64,000 nucleotides of DNA from Adiantum capillus-veneris (GCA_014529385.2 CM043950.1:150658945-150722944); one strand, 5' to 3'. Positions 1-11,875 are shown, counted from the stretch's first letter. The notes: generated from the sequence alone by a model not told the origin. A program made the numbers and translations.

Positions 1-576
1 AGCAGGCACCGGTGAGGGTCATAACCTCACCGTACAGGTGCGTTTTCAGCACTGTGTATGCGTTGTAAATTGACTGTTTTTCAGCCATACTGACGCCAGA
101 ACTCTTGGGAATAGTGCCCCACTGGTAGAGGACAGTTAAGGGACTGTTTGGGGCTGAAAACAGGGCAAAAACCAGTAAATACAGCGTGCTGAATTTACTG
201 TTTTTGGGCAGGAATCAGACGGTTTATGCCAGTGGAAGCGAGTTCCAGCAGGGGAATTGGTTTCGCGCAAGTTTTGGGGCTGTTATGCTGCTGAAATTTG
301 GCCAGATCAAGTGGTATCTAGTTGGATATAGACAAAGGATTCCCAGGACTCTACTTTGTAAATTTACCCTCTCAAAGAATAAAGAAATACCAAAAGGGGC
401 GCAATTTTGGGCCTATTGGTTGTCGGTGTCTGCTCGGAGCATTCTAGCTTCCGAGCCGTGTGTGCTTATGTGTTAATTCCCGTCGCAGGTTTCCTTTGCA
501 AAGTGCTCTGTGTGTGTGTCTAAAGTAAAGAATTTCGGGTGAAAGCCAACGCCTAGAGCCCCACGGGCTGGTTTCA
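1..576 (+). repeat. 5' LTR of gypsy element E1, start cut by window edge
   Basis: This stretch is nearly identical to 2564-3134, with a few point differences and small indels, so the two are direct repeats. It ends GGGCTGGTTTCA, and the other copy ends GGGCCGGTTTCA before its sequence diverges, which sets the right boundary at 576. It contains an AATAAAG signal near 378 and a GC-rich block (GGGGCGC...GGGCC) also found in the D and A LTRs. The left part of this LTR lies outside the window, so no target duplication can be checked. Confidence 0.75.
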
Positions 577-1446
577 AGGTTTCATTGCCTGGACAGCAAT
601 CACTTTTTCCTCAAAGAGTGAGCCTCGGTTGTTTTGGGTAAAGACACAGAGTGGAGAAAAGCGATTACACTACGGCCGACAAAGGGAAGGGCATTATGGA
701 AGAGGGTTCCTCTTCACAGGACAAACAGGAAATTCCGCATGTACGCCCTGCTAGAAAGTGGTCAAATTAGGGCTGATTTTCTGCTGCGTTTTTAGGGTTT
801 GAAAGTATGAACCAAGATGAGATAGGGAGAGGTCTCACGGTGGTAGATTGGCCACTAGATCTCCTGCGGGAGTGATGTGGGTCTACCGGGTGACACGCTG
901 CTTGCCGATTCTCTGAGGCAATTGCTTGGATTCTTTGACGCATCGATAAATCATCTTGAAATTTAAGCTTACTTGGTCGTGGGTGGTACGTCAGTGTTGT
1001 GGAATTATGCTCGTTTGCAGAGGGAAGAGCCTCTTGCACACGTAAAAGCTAAGGGACAGGTTGCAAGATGCTATGTGGTGAAGTTCAAGAACTATCCACC
1101 TATGGATGCAAAGTGGATGGAAGAACATGAACTGTCAGAGTCACCAAATGTATTACAGCTTTACCTTGAGGCCTTTGGGTTATAGCCTACGTATGCCCCA
1201 ACCCAATGTCTGCAAAGGAGGGGTAATGATAGAGCTAGCACATCAAATGTACTCATGGATTCAGTGCAACAGCAGTGTACAGTTTGACAAAAGTATGAAG
1301 GTCTCATTAAGTCATTTGTACATATGTTTTGACAGTCTTTCTTGCGGATACCTGCGATGATAGAAGGGTGCTTACCACACAAGATCATCTATGGCATGTA
1401 TTTATGGTATGCAATCGAGGACGTTTGCGATTTCAAGAGGGGGGTA
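577..1446 (+). pseudogene. E1 internal remnant: gag-like start, chromodomain and polypurine tract
   Basis: Only about 0.87 kb lies between the two E1 LTRs, against about 7 kb expected for a gypsy element, so gag, protease, reverse transcriptase and most of integrase are gone. A 24-residue frame starts with ATG at 696 and stops at 770; it may be the gag start. At about 1006-1185 an open frame encodes a chromodomain (VVKFKNYP, then DAKWMEE), which ends with a stop at 1185. This is the C-terminal domain of chromovirus integrases, which helps guide insertion to heterochromatin. The polypurine tract AAGAGGGGGGTA at about 1435-1446 directly precedes the next LTR. The copy cannot make polymerase. 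Confidence 0.7.
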
Positions 1447-3134
1447 TGTCACGAGGACGTAGCAACTGCTAACCTTAGTTGTTGGTTTCTTTCCAATGAT
1501 TTTTGTTTTATTTTTGAGACCCTCTTTTGAAGTTGCAAATGGTCGGACATTGTATGACCAATGTGAACGGTAGTTTCACCCACAGATGGGAAGTGGTCGG
1601 CGCTCGAATTCATATAGTAAGAGGATGTCTAGGCTGAGAGCAAGATCATGTAGGTATCCCCGTCGCACTTAGCAAGTTGGTGGATACTAGGACGTGACTC
1701 AATAAAGGCATAAAGTCAAGGTGAGACTACCAACAGAAAGTATCCGATAGTTGGGCCACATTGCACTTTTGGATGCGGTCACAATGAGGATAGATGGTCG
1801 GATGACCAGTGGGAGCCCAACGGAATCATTTCCTAAAAATTAGGGAATTGCTTTTTTGGGCGGTGAAATGTGTTCACGTCATTACCTTCGGTATGACCAG
1901 GGGAACATTTTATTATTCTGTTGCAAAGTCAATTGAAGCACCAGTTGAGAGATTTTTAAGCAAGAAGCCCAATGCGGGGAAATTGCATGTATGAGTGCCA
2001 AGTGGCACTTTTTGGTCAATTTACGAAGTTTGGGAGAACAAAACTCGTAACTGACTTTTTGGAGCAGTTTTGGAAGCTGATAACTGTGATTTTCAACCAT
2101 TTCTCTCCATTTTTGAGCTTCCCATGGCTTTACCTAGGTCCACGGAGAGCATTGGAAGGCATCAGATGCGTATTACAAGGCTGTTTTGCTGCGTTTTCAG
2201 CGATACGCAAGTTTTGGCAGCCATGGAAATCTTCTCCTTTTTGCATCTATTTGTTCATAGATGCATTACAGATAAAGGGCAGAAGAGAGGGCGCTCGATT
2301 TATGCTGGGGGGATGCTTCATTGAAAACCTGTCTCACAGGTTAAGAGCTATGGAGTGCTTTCTTTCCCTCCCATGTACAGTGTGGTGCTAGGAGTGATGC
2401 CCTGCACGCTACACACTGCTCTCTCTCCCCCCTACGTGCAGTTATGTGATGCCCCACAAGAGGGTTCTTCATTTGACTGATGTACAACTGTGTGGTTTTA
2501 TGCTTTTGTGTTGAGGCAAGAGCCTCCTTGAGCAGGAACAGGGTTAGCTAACTGCTACTCCAAAGCAGGCACCGGTGAGGGTCAACCTCACCGTACAGGT
2601 GCATTTTCAGCGCTGTGAATGCGCTGTAAATTGACTGTTTTTCAGCCATACTGACGCTAGAACTCTTGGGAATAGTGCCCCACTGGCAGAGTTAGGGGAC
2701 TGTTTGGGGCTGAAAACAGGGCAAAAACCAGTAAATACAGCGTACTGAATTTACTTTTTTTGGGCAGGAATCAAAGGGTTTATGCCGGTGGAAGTGAGTT
2801 CCAACAGGGGAATTGGTTTCGCGCAAGTTTTGGGGCTGTTATGCTGCCGAAATTTGGCCAGATCAAGTGGTGTCTAGTTGGATATAGACAAAGGATTCCC
2901 AGGACTCTACTTTGTAAATTTACCGTCTCAAAGAATAAAGAAATACCGAAAGGGGCGCCAATTTTGGGGCCTATTGGTTGTCGGCGTCTGCTTAGAGCAT
3001 TCTAGCTTCTGAGCCGTGTGTGATTAAGTGTTAATTCCTGTCGCAGGTTTCCTTTGCAAAGTGCTCTGTGTCTGTGTCTAAAGTAAAGAATTTCGGGTGA
3101 AAGCCGACTCCTACCGCCCCACGGGCCGGTTTCA
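1447..3134 (+). repeat. 3' LTR of gypsy element E1
   Basis: The LTR starts TGTCACGAGG right after the polypurine tract and ends TTTCA at 3134, giving 1,688 bp. Its last 570 bp match 1-576. Its first 350 bp match, in reverse orientation, the copy ending at 6901. The open frames in it (for example 1972-2391) are shadows with no known domain. At 2936-2985 it carries AATAAAGAAATA-type sequence followed by GGGGCGCCA and GGGGCC, a block shared with other LTR families in this window. Confidence 0.7.
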
Positions 3135-3610
3135 GAGGCACAAACTGCAAAGATGGGAGTACCCAAAGAGTTGATTTAAGGGATCATGGCTCTATTCACG
3201 TCAGTAGTGAGACATGTACGCACTCCAGAGAGGATTTCTAATTTGGTTCACTCCACTATTAGGGTGAAACAGGGCTGCCCGCTATCTCCTACACTATTTG
3301 GCATGTATGTGGATTAGGTTGCTGACTACATTGAGAGGAATGGAGCACAGTCGGCCGGGACATAAATCTCACTATTGTTATATGCTGATGACTCCCCGGA
3401 GGGGATGCAGCGTCATTTAGATGCTTTGTACTCATTTGCCCACCATTGTATGTTAACCTAGGTAAAACCAAGGTTATGGTGTTTAATACCACACCACAGT
3501 GGGTTAGGAGGTCAGCACCCATTTTTACATATAGCTAGGAGACGATGGAGTATACAGATGCATACACCTATCTTGGAGTAGTCTTCTGTAAGGTCTCCGA
3601 CCCCAAGCTA
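3135..3610 (+). pseudogene. LINE reverse transcriptase fragment
   Basis: Translation of the plus strand gives non-LTR reverse transcriptase motifs interrupted by stops: HSTIRVKQGCPLSPTLF near 3250-3305 and the catalytic LLYADD near 3376-3396. The order and wording match the better preserved LINE at 27174-28816, so this is the same family. It covers only the palm region (about 150 residues) with at least three stops and a deletion just after YADD. It starts immediately after the E1 LTR. It is dead. Confidence 0.75.
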
Positions 3611-4488
3611 AAAGAGCACCATTGTACCATGAAAAGATCATAATAAAAAAAGTTACTATTTTTAGCAGTTTTTCAAATTTTGTCAGTGCCATGATGTTTA
3701 AAATGTTATAAAGCTCCAAAATGTGAATTGAAATAATTTTTGTGAAAAAATCCAAATATAGTAAGTTTTTGGTTACCCGACCTGTCTAGTTTTGACCGTC
3801 TCGAAAAACTGCACCTCTACCTCGAATTTGAAAAAAATGCATTTTCGGACCCCGAGGGCTGCTAAATATGGCAAGTACTTGGACAGATACACTTTAGTTA
3901 GAGCTTAGTATAGCAATTTACGGCATTAAATTCCGACTTGTATGGCCCATTTTAGCCTAAAACCAAAATTTTCTAAGGTTGTGCGGGGAGGCACCGTGGC
4001 TCGAGGCTGTGTAGGAACAGGTTCCAAGCCACTCAGAGCTTACTTTAGCAGCTAGGGGACACCCTCTCTTCTCTTGGGAGTGGTGGAAGACTTGACTTGC
4101 TTGAGAGAGAGTGTGAGAGTCAGTTATACTACCTAACTGGACACTTGGTAGGCATGTAACTGGACTTGCCATGCATGAAGTGAGTGCTCATTCAGATGCT
4201 TACAGCAGCTTGGGTCGATTTTCAACATGAAGGGGCCTATTTAAGAGTGTGCTCACACACACACACACACACACACCTATGCTCACACACCCACTTAGTA
4301 CACACACACACTTACACACACACCTTGAGGAGGTGCTGCCGGCACACATAGTTTTTGGAGAAGAAGCAAAGGAGGAAAGTGCTGCGCGATTCTCGTCTTG
4401 AAAACTCCATTGGATCAGAAATTCGAGTGGATTTCAGCCCCTAATCACGTTCTTTTCTCCAAGTTGTCAATTAAGTAGTGAGTATAAA
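3611..4488. other. Non-coding stretch with AC microsatellites
   Basis: I find no protein domain on either strand. The first 340 bases are AT-rich. From 4251 to 4325 there are three AC-type microsatellite runs broken by CACCTATGCTC-type spacers. GCCTATTTAAGAG near 4235 is TATA-like. The stretch runs directly into the possible first exon at 4489, so part of it may be promoter and 5' leader, but nothing else supports that. Confidence 0.3.
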
Positions 4489-4629
4489 ATGGCCCCGGTA
4501 AAGAGAACTCGCTTCGGTGGTGTCCACGACCGCGAGGCGGGAACAAGCAACGTGAATGGGAAAGGAAAAGCTCCCATGGTCGACCAAGTACCGGTCATCT
4601 CACGGGCCAATGACGAGGAAATGGGGGAG
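4489..4629 (+). CDS. Possible first exon of an unidentified gene
   Basis: An ATG at 4489 opens a 47-codon frame rich in basic and small residues (starting MAPVKRTRFGG), which ends exactly at GAG followed by GTAGGT, a good plant 5' splice site. The following sequence is very T-rich, as an intron would be. The frame itself reads on only to a stop at 4684. A TATA-like sequence lies about 250 bases upstream. I do not recognise the protein: it has no domain, and I could not find a matching second exon nearby. It could equally be the gag start of a lost retroelement, or chance. Confidence 0.25.
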
Positions 4630-4914
4630 GTAGGTCACATTTTTTTATTCAATTTGTTTAATTTAACATTGCATACGATAAGTTAGGAAAGAACATATCC
4701 CTAAACATGTTGAAGAAATCCGACAGAAACCTCGGCATTTGAATTGAAGTGTATATTAAATTCTAAGTAGGAAAGAATGGTTGATTGATATACTGTTTGA
4801 AATAGGAAAGAATGTCTGCTAGGGAAAATTTAGCTCGGCATGTTCATTTCTATTTCCAATGTTGATACTAGTCCGAAACCCCTCCTGATCACAAGGGGCA
4901 GAGTTCCTGGTTAA

Positions 4915-5042
4915 GGGCTCTTGAATCCACATCTACTGGTTAAGCGGTGGATACCCACGTCTGCTGGTTAAGCGGTGGGAACCCACGTCTTGCTTTCTAT
5001 GCGGTGGAAATGTCCATGTCGTGCTTTCTATGCAGTGGACAT
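4915..5042 (+). repeat. Imperfect short tandem repeats around GCGGTGG
   Basis: Units of about 27-38 bases recur four or five times. Each ends in a GCGGTGGA or GCAGTGGA block followed by ACCCACGTC, ATGTCCATGTC or similar, and is introduced by CTGGTTAA or CTTTCTATG. No open frame with a known domain covers it. The purpose is unknown; it resembles LTR U3-type repetition. Confidence 0.45.
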
Positions 5043-5879
5043 ACCTAGTTGTATGGGCAGCTAGGCGACAACGGGAGGAGTAAACTCTCGCTGGAGGGGG
5101 GATGTTGTACCTCCAAAGCATTGGAATTTTGATGAATAAGTCTTGAGTAAAATTTTTATTAGAGTTACTATCTTGGTGCCGCTTTGCAATACTGGTTGAA
5201 GGGCTGTATTAAGGAACTTGTGAACCGGAACTTAATCAATGAACTTATGTGTTGAACAACCATGTGTGGTAGTAATTAGGTAACAAAGGAAGTGTGAGTA
5301 TGGGGTGGAAAGTGGGGGCTTGGCTCAAGTTTCCAATGCCTATGAGAAGGATGGTCCCGATTGGTCGGAAACTCTCCGTCCCCATAAGTGCAATAAGAAC
5401 GTTAGTATTACTCATTGCCCCTAGAGCGGTAAGGTCTCAAGTGTACGTGCCTCTAAAACATGGGAAAAAAGGCACTCGGGACTTCTCTCCTCTTGGAAGG
5501 CGGGTCTTAGGATCTCAATGCTAATAGGCTCGAACTTAGGCTCGAACTCGACTCACTTTGTGATGAGAGATCGTCCGCTAGATGAACCATAAACCACTTT
5601 GTTTGCTTCCGTTGTAGATCTAGTGGCCACTAGGTTTATCATCAGATCCGTCGTTTGAGACGACGGGGTGGAGACCTCACATCTTCAGTGTACCGGTGTC
5701 GCGTCGTGGCACGTGCATAATGTGAAACTAAAATATCTACCTCACTCTTAATGCTTTTGATGTGTTGTACCAAATGCTACAATGTACATAGTGTGATACA
5801 TGCAAAACTGGATGCCACGGTTGCAGGCGTGTGTATACCTTGCCGAGCAGACGAGGCCCGAGACGTGGCACCGTTGAAT
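5043..5879. other. Unassigned stretch
   Basis: No domain is recognised on either strand. A short passage at 5605-5680 (about TAGATCTAGTGGCCACTAGG) resembles, inverted, the stretch 846-866 inside E1, which hints at another E-related remnant. Otherwise I see nothing. Confidence 0.3.
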
Positions 5880-6901
5880 GTTTTACCACCTCATGCCTAA
5901 TTTGCTTTAAAGATGTACAAATGTCAAGTGTTTTGAAGTGGCACGCTCAATTTGCCTAGAAAGTTCAATACGAGCGATCTCCACCAAAAAAGCAGGTTTT
6001 ATGCGCGATCGTAAAAGACGTGTCCAAAGTGCTTGCCAAGTGAGAAAATGAGGTTCAACATGAAATTTGAGCCCAATAGGATTTTGCCACAAATTTAGGG
6101 ATTTTTCCCAGCTCATTTGGGCATTTTACGGACAAAAAGTGGCATTTTTTGGCAAAAAAATGGCCATAAAATGGTCAAAAATAGCGAAAAAATGGCTCAA
6201 AATGCCACATCAACAACAATGCTGTCGTTGCTCAAGCTGAGAAGGAACTTATAGAGTCAAGAAGAAGCTCATTTGGACATATAAGCAAGGAGATACAACC
6301 ATTCCAATCCAGGGTGCTAGTGCAGTCCCATGCTACTTCCACTACGCGTTCAAGGCTGTGAGGCCACCAATTAAGGTTTCCCCTCCTCAAATAACTACTT
6401 GGGCTTCTCCAATGAAGTTCTGAAGCTTCCATGAAATGGTCACGTGACGAAGAATTGAAGCGTCAATTTAGGGCTTTTAATAAGTCGAAAGGTCATTCCC
6501 GAGCAATAACGCGAACAGATTTCATGGCCCAAAATAGCAGCTCCCTAAATTTTACGAGATGCTTCCATTGGACTCTCACTGGTCATCTGACACCACTGGG
6601 ACCACGTCCAAAAATGCAATGTAGCCCAGTTCTCATGTGATTTTCTCTGGGTGACCCCACCTTGGCACTGTGCCACCATTGAGTTAGTTTCCTAGTATCC
6701 ACCAACTTAATAACTGAGCCTAGACACCCTTTTACTACTCGAATTCGAGTGCCGGCCCATCTGCGGGTGAAACTATTGTTTCACACTGGCCATGCAATGT
6801 CCGGCCATTTGCAACTTCAAAAAGAGGGTCTAAAAAATTAAACGAAAATCATCGAAAAGAAACCAACAACTAAGGTTAGCAGTTGCCACATCCTTGTGAC
6901 A
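5880..6901 (-). repeat. E-type LTR on the reverse strand
   Basis: Read on the minus strand it begins at 6901 with TGTCACAAGG and follows the first several hundred bases of the 3' LTR of E1 (CAACTGCTAACCTTAG, then the CCGGACATTG region), with divergence rising with distance. The end near 5880 is only where I stop seeing similarity. There is no polypurine tract to its right, so it is a solo or truncated LTR. It abuts the LINE fragment starting at about 6915. Confidence 0.55.
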
Positions 6902-6914
6902 GCTAGAGCGGGAT

Positions 6915-7808
6915 ATGTATAAGCTATTTATGAGTCAGGACTCACGCGAGGCATGGAGACTATTCCATGAGCATTCACCACCACCAGTCATCACCTCCAC
7001 AGAGACATGGGGTGAGTATGCCACATCTCTCTACACAGCATCAGGGGAGCCACCTTTGTCGGACCCACTGGATACTTGCCCTGAGACCTGTACTTTCTAT
7101 ACTGTTAAGAGGGTAAGGAAAGCCATTGACAGGATGAAGACTGGGAGAGCAAATGATCATGAAGGTCCAATAGCAATGCACTTCATCCATGCAAGAGATA
7201 TGCTTGCAAAGCTTCTTGTTATGAAGTTTAATCGAGCCATATATGAGGGTTTTCCTGAGACTTGGAGTATGTCCACGATTGTGCCTATTTTCAAGTCAGG
7301 CGATCCCATGATTCCTAGAAATTATCGCACCATCATGGTTGATCACACCTTGGCTAGGCTGTATGCATCTATTCTTGAGAAGGAGCTTAGTAAATGAGCA
7401 AAGAGAGGCATACGAGCGTCAGGGCAGACATGCTTTAGGAGAGGTTTCTCCACTCTTGAATAGATTCTGACACTTAGAGCTATGATTGAGGAGGGTAGAC
7501 ACCATGGCAAGAGGATCTATTGTAGCTTTGTGGATTTCCGCAAAGCTTTCGACACAGTGCCGCAAGCCAGACTTATACGCAGACTACAGGACATTGGTGT
7601 GCCCATGGAGATGATTTGGGGGATCTTAGCTTAATAAAGGATAGTGGTAGGGCAGGTATTCACTACTGAGGGTATGTCTGACATGGTCCACTCCACTATT
7701 GGGGTGAAGCAGGGATGCCCCCTATCTCCGACTCTTTTTGAGATGTATGTGGATGAGTTTTCAAACTATGTAGAGAGAGAGGAAGACGGAGGTGCTCACC
7801 TAGCAAAG
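6915..7808 (+). pseudogene. LINE reverse transcriptase fragment
   Basis: The first 160 codons (6915-7397) are open and match the N-terminal reverse transcriptase region of the LINE at 27174-28816: a linker, then FPETWSMSTIVPIFKSGD and NYRTIMVDHTLARLYA. After the stop the match continues with breaks: FVDFRKAFDTVPQ at about 7531, a stop near 7633, and VKQGCPLSPTLFEMYVDE at 7707-7760. It ends at 7808, before the catalytic YADD, where a new LTR begins. It is a non-LTR retrotransposon remnant, dead by stops and truncation. Confidence 0.8.
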
Positions 7809-8517
7809 TGTCACAACTGCTGACGTGTCAAGCCATTGAAGAACGGAGCCAACCTTCAGATCACAGCCGGCCTAAACCCTAAGAAGAACAAGCAGCAGAA
7901 GAAGAAGAAGTCCTACCAACCTATGGGACCCTGTCAAGTGACATAAAGGCATTAAAATAGAGCAAGACCCTCACACACACAAAAGATAGTGTAACCAGTG
8001 ATGGCGTGGCAGAGAACTATAGATTCCCGAATTTTGCGTTGGCTTGTTGACGTGGCAGATTGTACGGAATTCCGCATTTTGTGCTAACCTGCTGACGTGG
8101 CAGAGCTGTACGGATTCCTGCCACATCCGCGTTTTACGTTGCCTGTTGACGTGGCAGAGTTGTACGGATTCTTGCTTTTGCGTTGGCAGCTTTGAGTACT
8201 TGCTTTTGAAGACCAGTTGCTTTTGAGTTTGAAAGCTTTTCTTGTAACTGCTTTTTATGGCAAAGGGCCTTTAAATATGAGCCAAGGGCTCATTCTCTGG
8301 CATGCTCCGCGTGAGGTGCAGGGGATGGAGTATCGGCGTTGTACAGAGTTCCAAGTAATATAAAGAAATATTGAAAGGGGCGCCAAGGTTTGGGGCCAAT
8401 ACTCTCTTGGGTGGAACTTTGTCACTCCCCATGTCGTCTCTCTTTTTCAATTCAGTTTTTATTGAAGTGCTAAAAGTCTGTTCTTTTCTATTGACACGTG
8501 GTGCTCGTCCTGTAACA
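7809..8517 (+). repeat. D-type LTR with tandem U3 repeats
   Basis: The LTR starts TGTCACAACTGC at 7809, like the starts of the A and E LTRs, and ends TCCTGTAACA at 8517. A perfect initiator-tRNA primer site follows, so this is a 5' LTR. From about 8050 to 8190 a unit around TGACGTGGCAGAGTTGTACGGATT is repeated three times. At 8345-8404 it holds the AATATAAAGAAATA signal and the GGGGCGCCA...GGGGCCAATA block. No second copy of this LTR is seen. A start at 7990 (TGTAACC) is possible but less likely. Confidence 0.6.
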
Positions 8518-8518
8518 G

Positions 8519-8530
8519 TGGTATCAGAGC
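8519..8530 (+). promoter_or_regulatory. Primer binding site, initiator tRNA-Met
   Basis: TGGTATCAGAGC lies one base after the D LTR and is complementary to the 3' end of plant initiator tRNA-Met. It is the usual minus-strand DNA priming site of plant LTR retroelements. It fixes the LTR end and the orientation. Confidence 0.85.
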
Positions 8531-9333
8531 TTCTGGCGTGTGCTTTTCTGAAAGCGATTCACCAGCAACATGAAACCAAACCAAGGAAAAAAGGCCCATA
8601 TTTTCTTGGCAAGAGGGCGAGTTATAAAGCCATGTCCATCGTCTTCTTTGAAAGAAACACGATTGGAAAGACGATGGTGCAAACTCGCTGTCAATGCAAG
8701 CCCTCCCACCATAGCCCGCAAAAGAAATACCCTTCCCTTATAAGGAACTTGAGCATGCCAACCTCAAAACAATACATCTCTCCACCAAGCAGTAGATTTC
8801 TTGATCCGCAAGCCTTTCCAGCCAACCAATGCTTCCATCCAATAAGAGAGTCATAGACATAATTTGCAGAGCTTTCAATAATGAGCTTCTTTTTGCCTTT
8901 GATTTTCCAAGCTTGCCAAGGCTGATCAATGAGCAAGGCACGTAGCGCATGAAAAGAAGGCAGGGAGTCGTTCCCAAATACCTTGATATCCACGAGGGAT
9001 ATGATATCAATGCCTCACTCTATGCAAAGAGAGAAGCTGGCTTGTTACTCACCACATATTGCCATATGGGAACATCAACTTGCTAGAAAAGACACCACCA
9101 TCCGATGGTGGACAAAGACTTATCATTGGACCTTAGTACAAAAAGTATATTGCCTACAGAGGAGCATTCTCTTGGCCTTAGGGAGAGGATCTTGGATCTT
9201 TTCTTGGGCATCGACATGGCTTTGATCAATGGACTGAAGTTGAGCTTCAACTCTTTTGACTTCCTTGGGAAGTTTCCTTGCAAGATGCACGGTATTAGAC
9301 AAATTATTAGGAAGGGAACGGGGTATAGGAGGG
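8531..9333. other. Unassigned sequence after the D primer site
   Basis: This should be the gag region of element D, but I recognise no gag motif. The plus strand is open from 8371 to 8856 and the minus strand from 8993 to 8691. The minus frame is aromatic-rich (QPWQAWKIKGKK, WKHWLAGK) and vaguely recalls the tail of a LINE polymerase, but the resemblance is too weak to call. Confidence 0.3.
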
Positions 9334-10108
9334 TGTCACATGCACAACTAACCTTATGTGCATGTGGACAAGCTAATTCCTACTTCTAGGATTTAGGACA
9401 CTCTAGGAAGTGTTCCGGCACCTTCGTGGGCCTATACACAAGACTTCCATACCCAGACACTCTAGATTAGTTGCATACCCTTTGATTGCACATGAGCAGA
9501 ACCAGTGTTTGGTAGGTGTAGGCATTGGGGAGTGTTCCCATAGTCTAGCATTAGTACCTGACCTAGGTAGTTACCGCATACGAAGCACCTCTTATGAATG
9601 AGTTTTTAACTTATTAATAAGCGACAAGCATTTTAATTAGCATGTCGTGGGGTTTCTAGAGCTTTGCCCGACCCAACCCTTCCAGCATATATACATAGTA
9701 CCAACAGTACCTCATGAGCCACCCGCCCCTCAGCACCCTCAGCATGGCGTTTTCCATCAGCAAAACCTCAGTCAGCATAGCGTTTTTGCATCCTCCAGCC
9801 ATCCAACACCAGATCAGCACGTTGCCATCTTTAGCAGCAGAATCAGCCCAGCGTTAGCAGATTCTAGCCCAAGCACTTGCAGATCATCGCCAGCAGTTCC
9901 AGATTTCAGCCCATAGCACCAGCCTTTTCGCAGATTCCAGCCATAAGCCCTAGCGTTTCCACTATTTAGCCATCAGCCTCATCATTAGCCTCGCATATCC
10001 AAGCATCTACCGCAAGATCCTATCAGCATGTAGGAGCATTGTATCAACATTTGTGCAATCGAAAGCAAGCACCTCTCTAGCAATAGAGAGGGGGGCCCTT
10101 GGAGTGAG

Positions 10109-10711
10109 TGTAGCAAACTTGAACACTCCAAGTCAAGATTCTACCGCGACACAACACAAATTCACTTCAAAACAGTTCACAATTGATTCAACACGGTGGA
10201 GTTCCATGCCAAGAGGTATTGGCCCCAAAGACTGGCGCCCCTTTTGGTATTTCTTTTTATATTAATCTTCGAGCAAAGGACAACTCCCGCGGGCGCTCGC
10301 TCTCAGACTCTGCGTCCAGATGTGCGTCCAGATGATCTCCAGAGGGAGCCCCCTTGGGTTTCTTATAAAGGTTACATGGGATGCTAAAAGCAGAGCCCCA
10401 AACGCTTCAAAATCAAAGCCTCGTTGAAAAACCACTTAAAATAAAGCAATGCTCCCCAAAAGCTTCTCAGCAATTTGCGTAGGATTTTCAATTGTTTTTT
10501 TTTTTAGCACAAAAAGCTGCTTCCGTACAATCTTGCAAATCACGGAGGTCCGTACGCTCAGCCTACAGTCAGCAAAAATCGCGCCGCAAATCACCGGTTT
10601 CCGTATAGGTCATGTCAGTAAATCAACCGGATTTCCGGAACCTGTTTTCTGGCCAGCCAGGGTGTGTGTATCTGCTGCCCAATGGTCACGCCACGTCACC
10701 GGTCTATGACA
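10109..10711 (-). repeat. 3' LTR of gypsy element A1
   Basis: It is homologous to 16028-16599, about 85-90% by eye. In minus orientation it starts TGTCATAGACC at 10711 and ends TGCTACA at 10109. It holds the GGGGCGCC...GGGGCCAATA block at about 10216-10250. To its right come TAC, then solo LTR B1, then the A1 polypurine tract, so B1 entered at the tract/LTR junction. Confidence 0.8.
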
Positions 10712-10714
10712 TAC

Positions 10715-11870
10715 TGTCACGTGACACATCCAACCCTATGTGTCTGTGGACAAGCTACACCATAACAGGGTTCAGTCAGTGCAGTCAAGTCTAGATTAGA
10801 AGTGATCTAGCATTTTTGTGAGTCTATTCGTAGACCGTGCATGCCCAGTCACTTAGTGTAGATGCATATCCTTTGGTTGCACACAGCATGATCATAAGCA
10901 TTCCCATCAAAATCCATCAGAATTAGTCAGGGGAATTTTCCAATGATTTTAGCCTATTTTCCCTATTTTTGACATTTTCACTTATTATTTTTAAGTGACT
11001 TTCCAACAAAAGTAGGTAGGGCAATTTTGCTAAGTTAATATATAAGCAACCCTAGACTAGCACTCTTGGGCAGATGAGCAAGGAGCACAACAGGCCCTCA
11101 GGCAGCAGGTACTCCCTCTCTCTCAGCAAGAACCCCTCAGCACCCCTTGGCGTTTTTGGTCATACTCATCGCCCACATTCAGCTTTGGCGTTTTGTCACC
11201 ACCCACAGCGCCCTAGCCCTGGCGCTTTCAGCTTGTCTTGATCGCCAACAGTAACCTTGAACCTAGCGTTCCAGATCAGCCAGAACGCAGCAGTACCATT
11301 AGCGTTTTTCAGCCCAAAACGCAGCAGACAAAAATCAGCATTTTTTCAGCAGTTAGACAGCGTTTTTGCAGCAGTTCAAACAGCCCATTTTCAGCATCAA
11401 GTATGGCAGTCAATTCAGCCCTAAGTACCTGCAGAAACACCCCATTTTCAGCCTCCCAAAAACGCAGCAAACCAGCGGTTTTCAGCAGTCCGAATCAGCC
11501 CCGAAATTCAGCAGATAGAAGACCGCAGATTTCAGCCCTAGAGTCGTCGTCACCGGCATAGTCCCAAGTTGCATCAATCCATGCATACCATTGTACCAGA
11601 TTGTGCAATCAATAAGTAGACCACTCTCACCAACGAGAGTGGGGCCTTCGAAGGAGGGTTTTACAACGTCTCTGGTGTCGTATCTCTCTTCTCTCTCTAT
11701 CTCTCAGTCTCATTCACTTGCATGCTGCCCATTCACTTTGTTTGTGATCATAGCATTCTCTCATTAAGAACGGAAGGCTCTACCTTCCATAAGAACAAAA
11801 GGAACCTTGAGCACAGTTCGGAGCACTCATCTTGAGCAAAGCGCAAACATTCATTCCGCTGCACCTAACA
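10715..11870 (-). mobile_element. Solo LTR B1, target duplication CATAC
   Basis: This 1,156-bp copy matches B2 (38278-39443) and B3 (41066-42274). On the minus strand it begins TGTTAGGTGCAGCGG at 11870 and ends at 10715 with the palindrome TGTCACGTGACA. The five bases CATAC stand directly on both sides (10710-10714 and 11871-11875). There is no internal region, so it is a solo LTR. It carries CAGC/GCGTTTT repeats, which explains the open frame at 11238-11561: that frame is not a gene. Confidence 0.85.
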
Positions 11871-11875
11871 CATAC

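Noticed and set aside
1972-2391. 139-codon frame on the plus strand
   Set aside because: Inside the E1 LTR; no domain and not preserved in the reverse copy near 6000.
4251-4325. Regular AC-rich units that could suggest a CRISPR-like array
   Set aside because: These are dinucleotide microsatellites with irregular spacing in plant DNA; there are no unique spacers.
7990-8517. A shorter D LTR beginning TGTAACC at 7990
   Set aside because: 7809 starts with TGTCACAA, like the A and E LTRs, and falls exactly where LINE sequence stops; without a second LTR copy this stays uncertain.
11238-11561. 107-codon frame on the plus strand
   Set aside because: It lies inside solo LTR B1, in the CAGC/GCGTTTT repeat part, and the homologous LTRs do not keep it.
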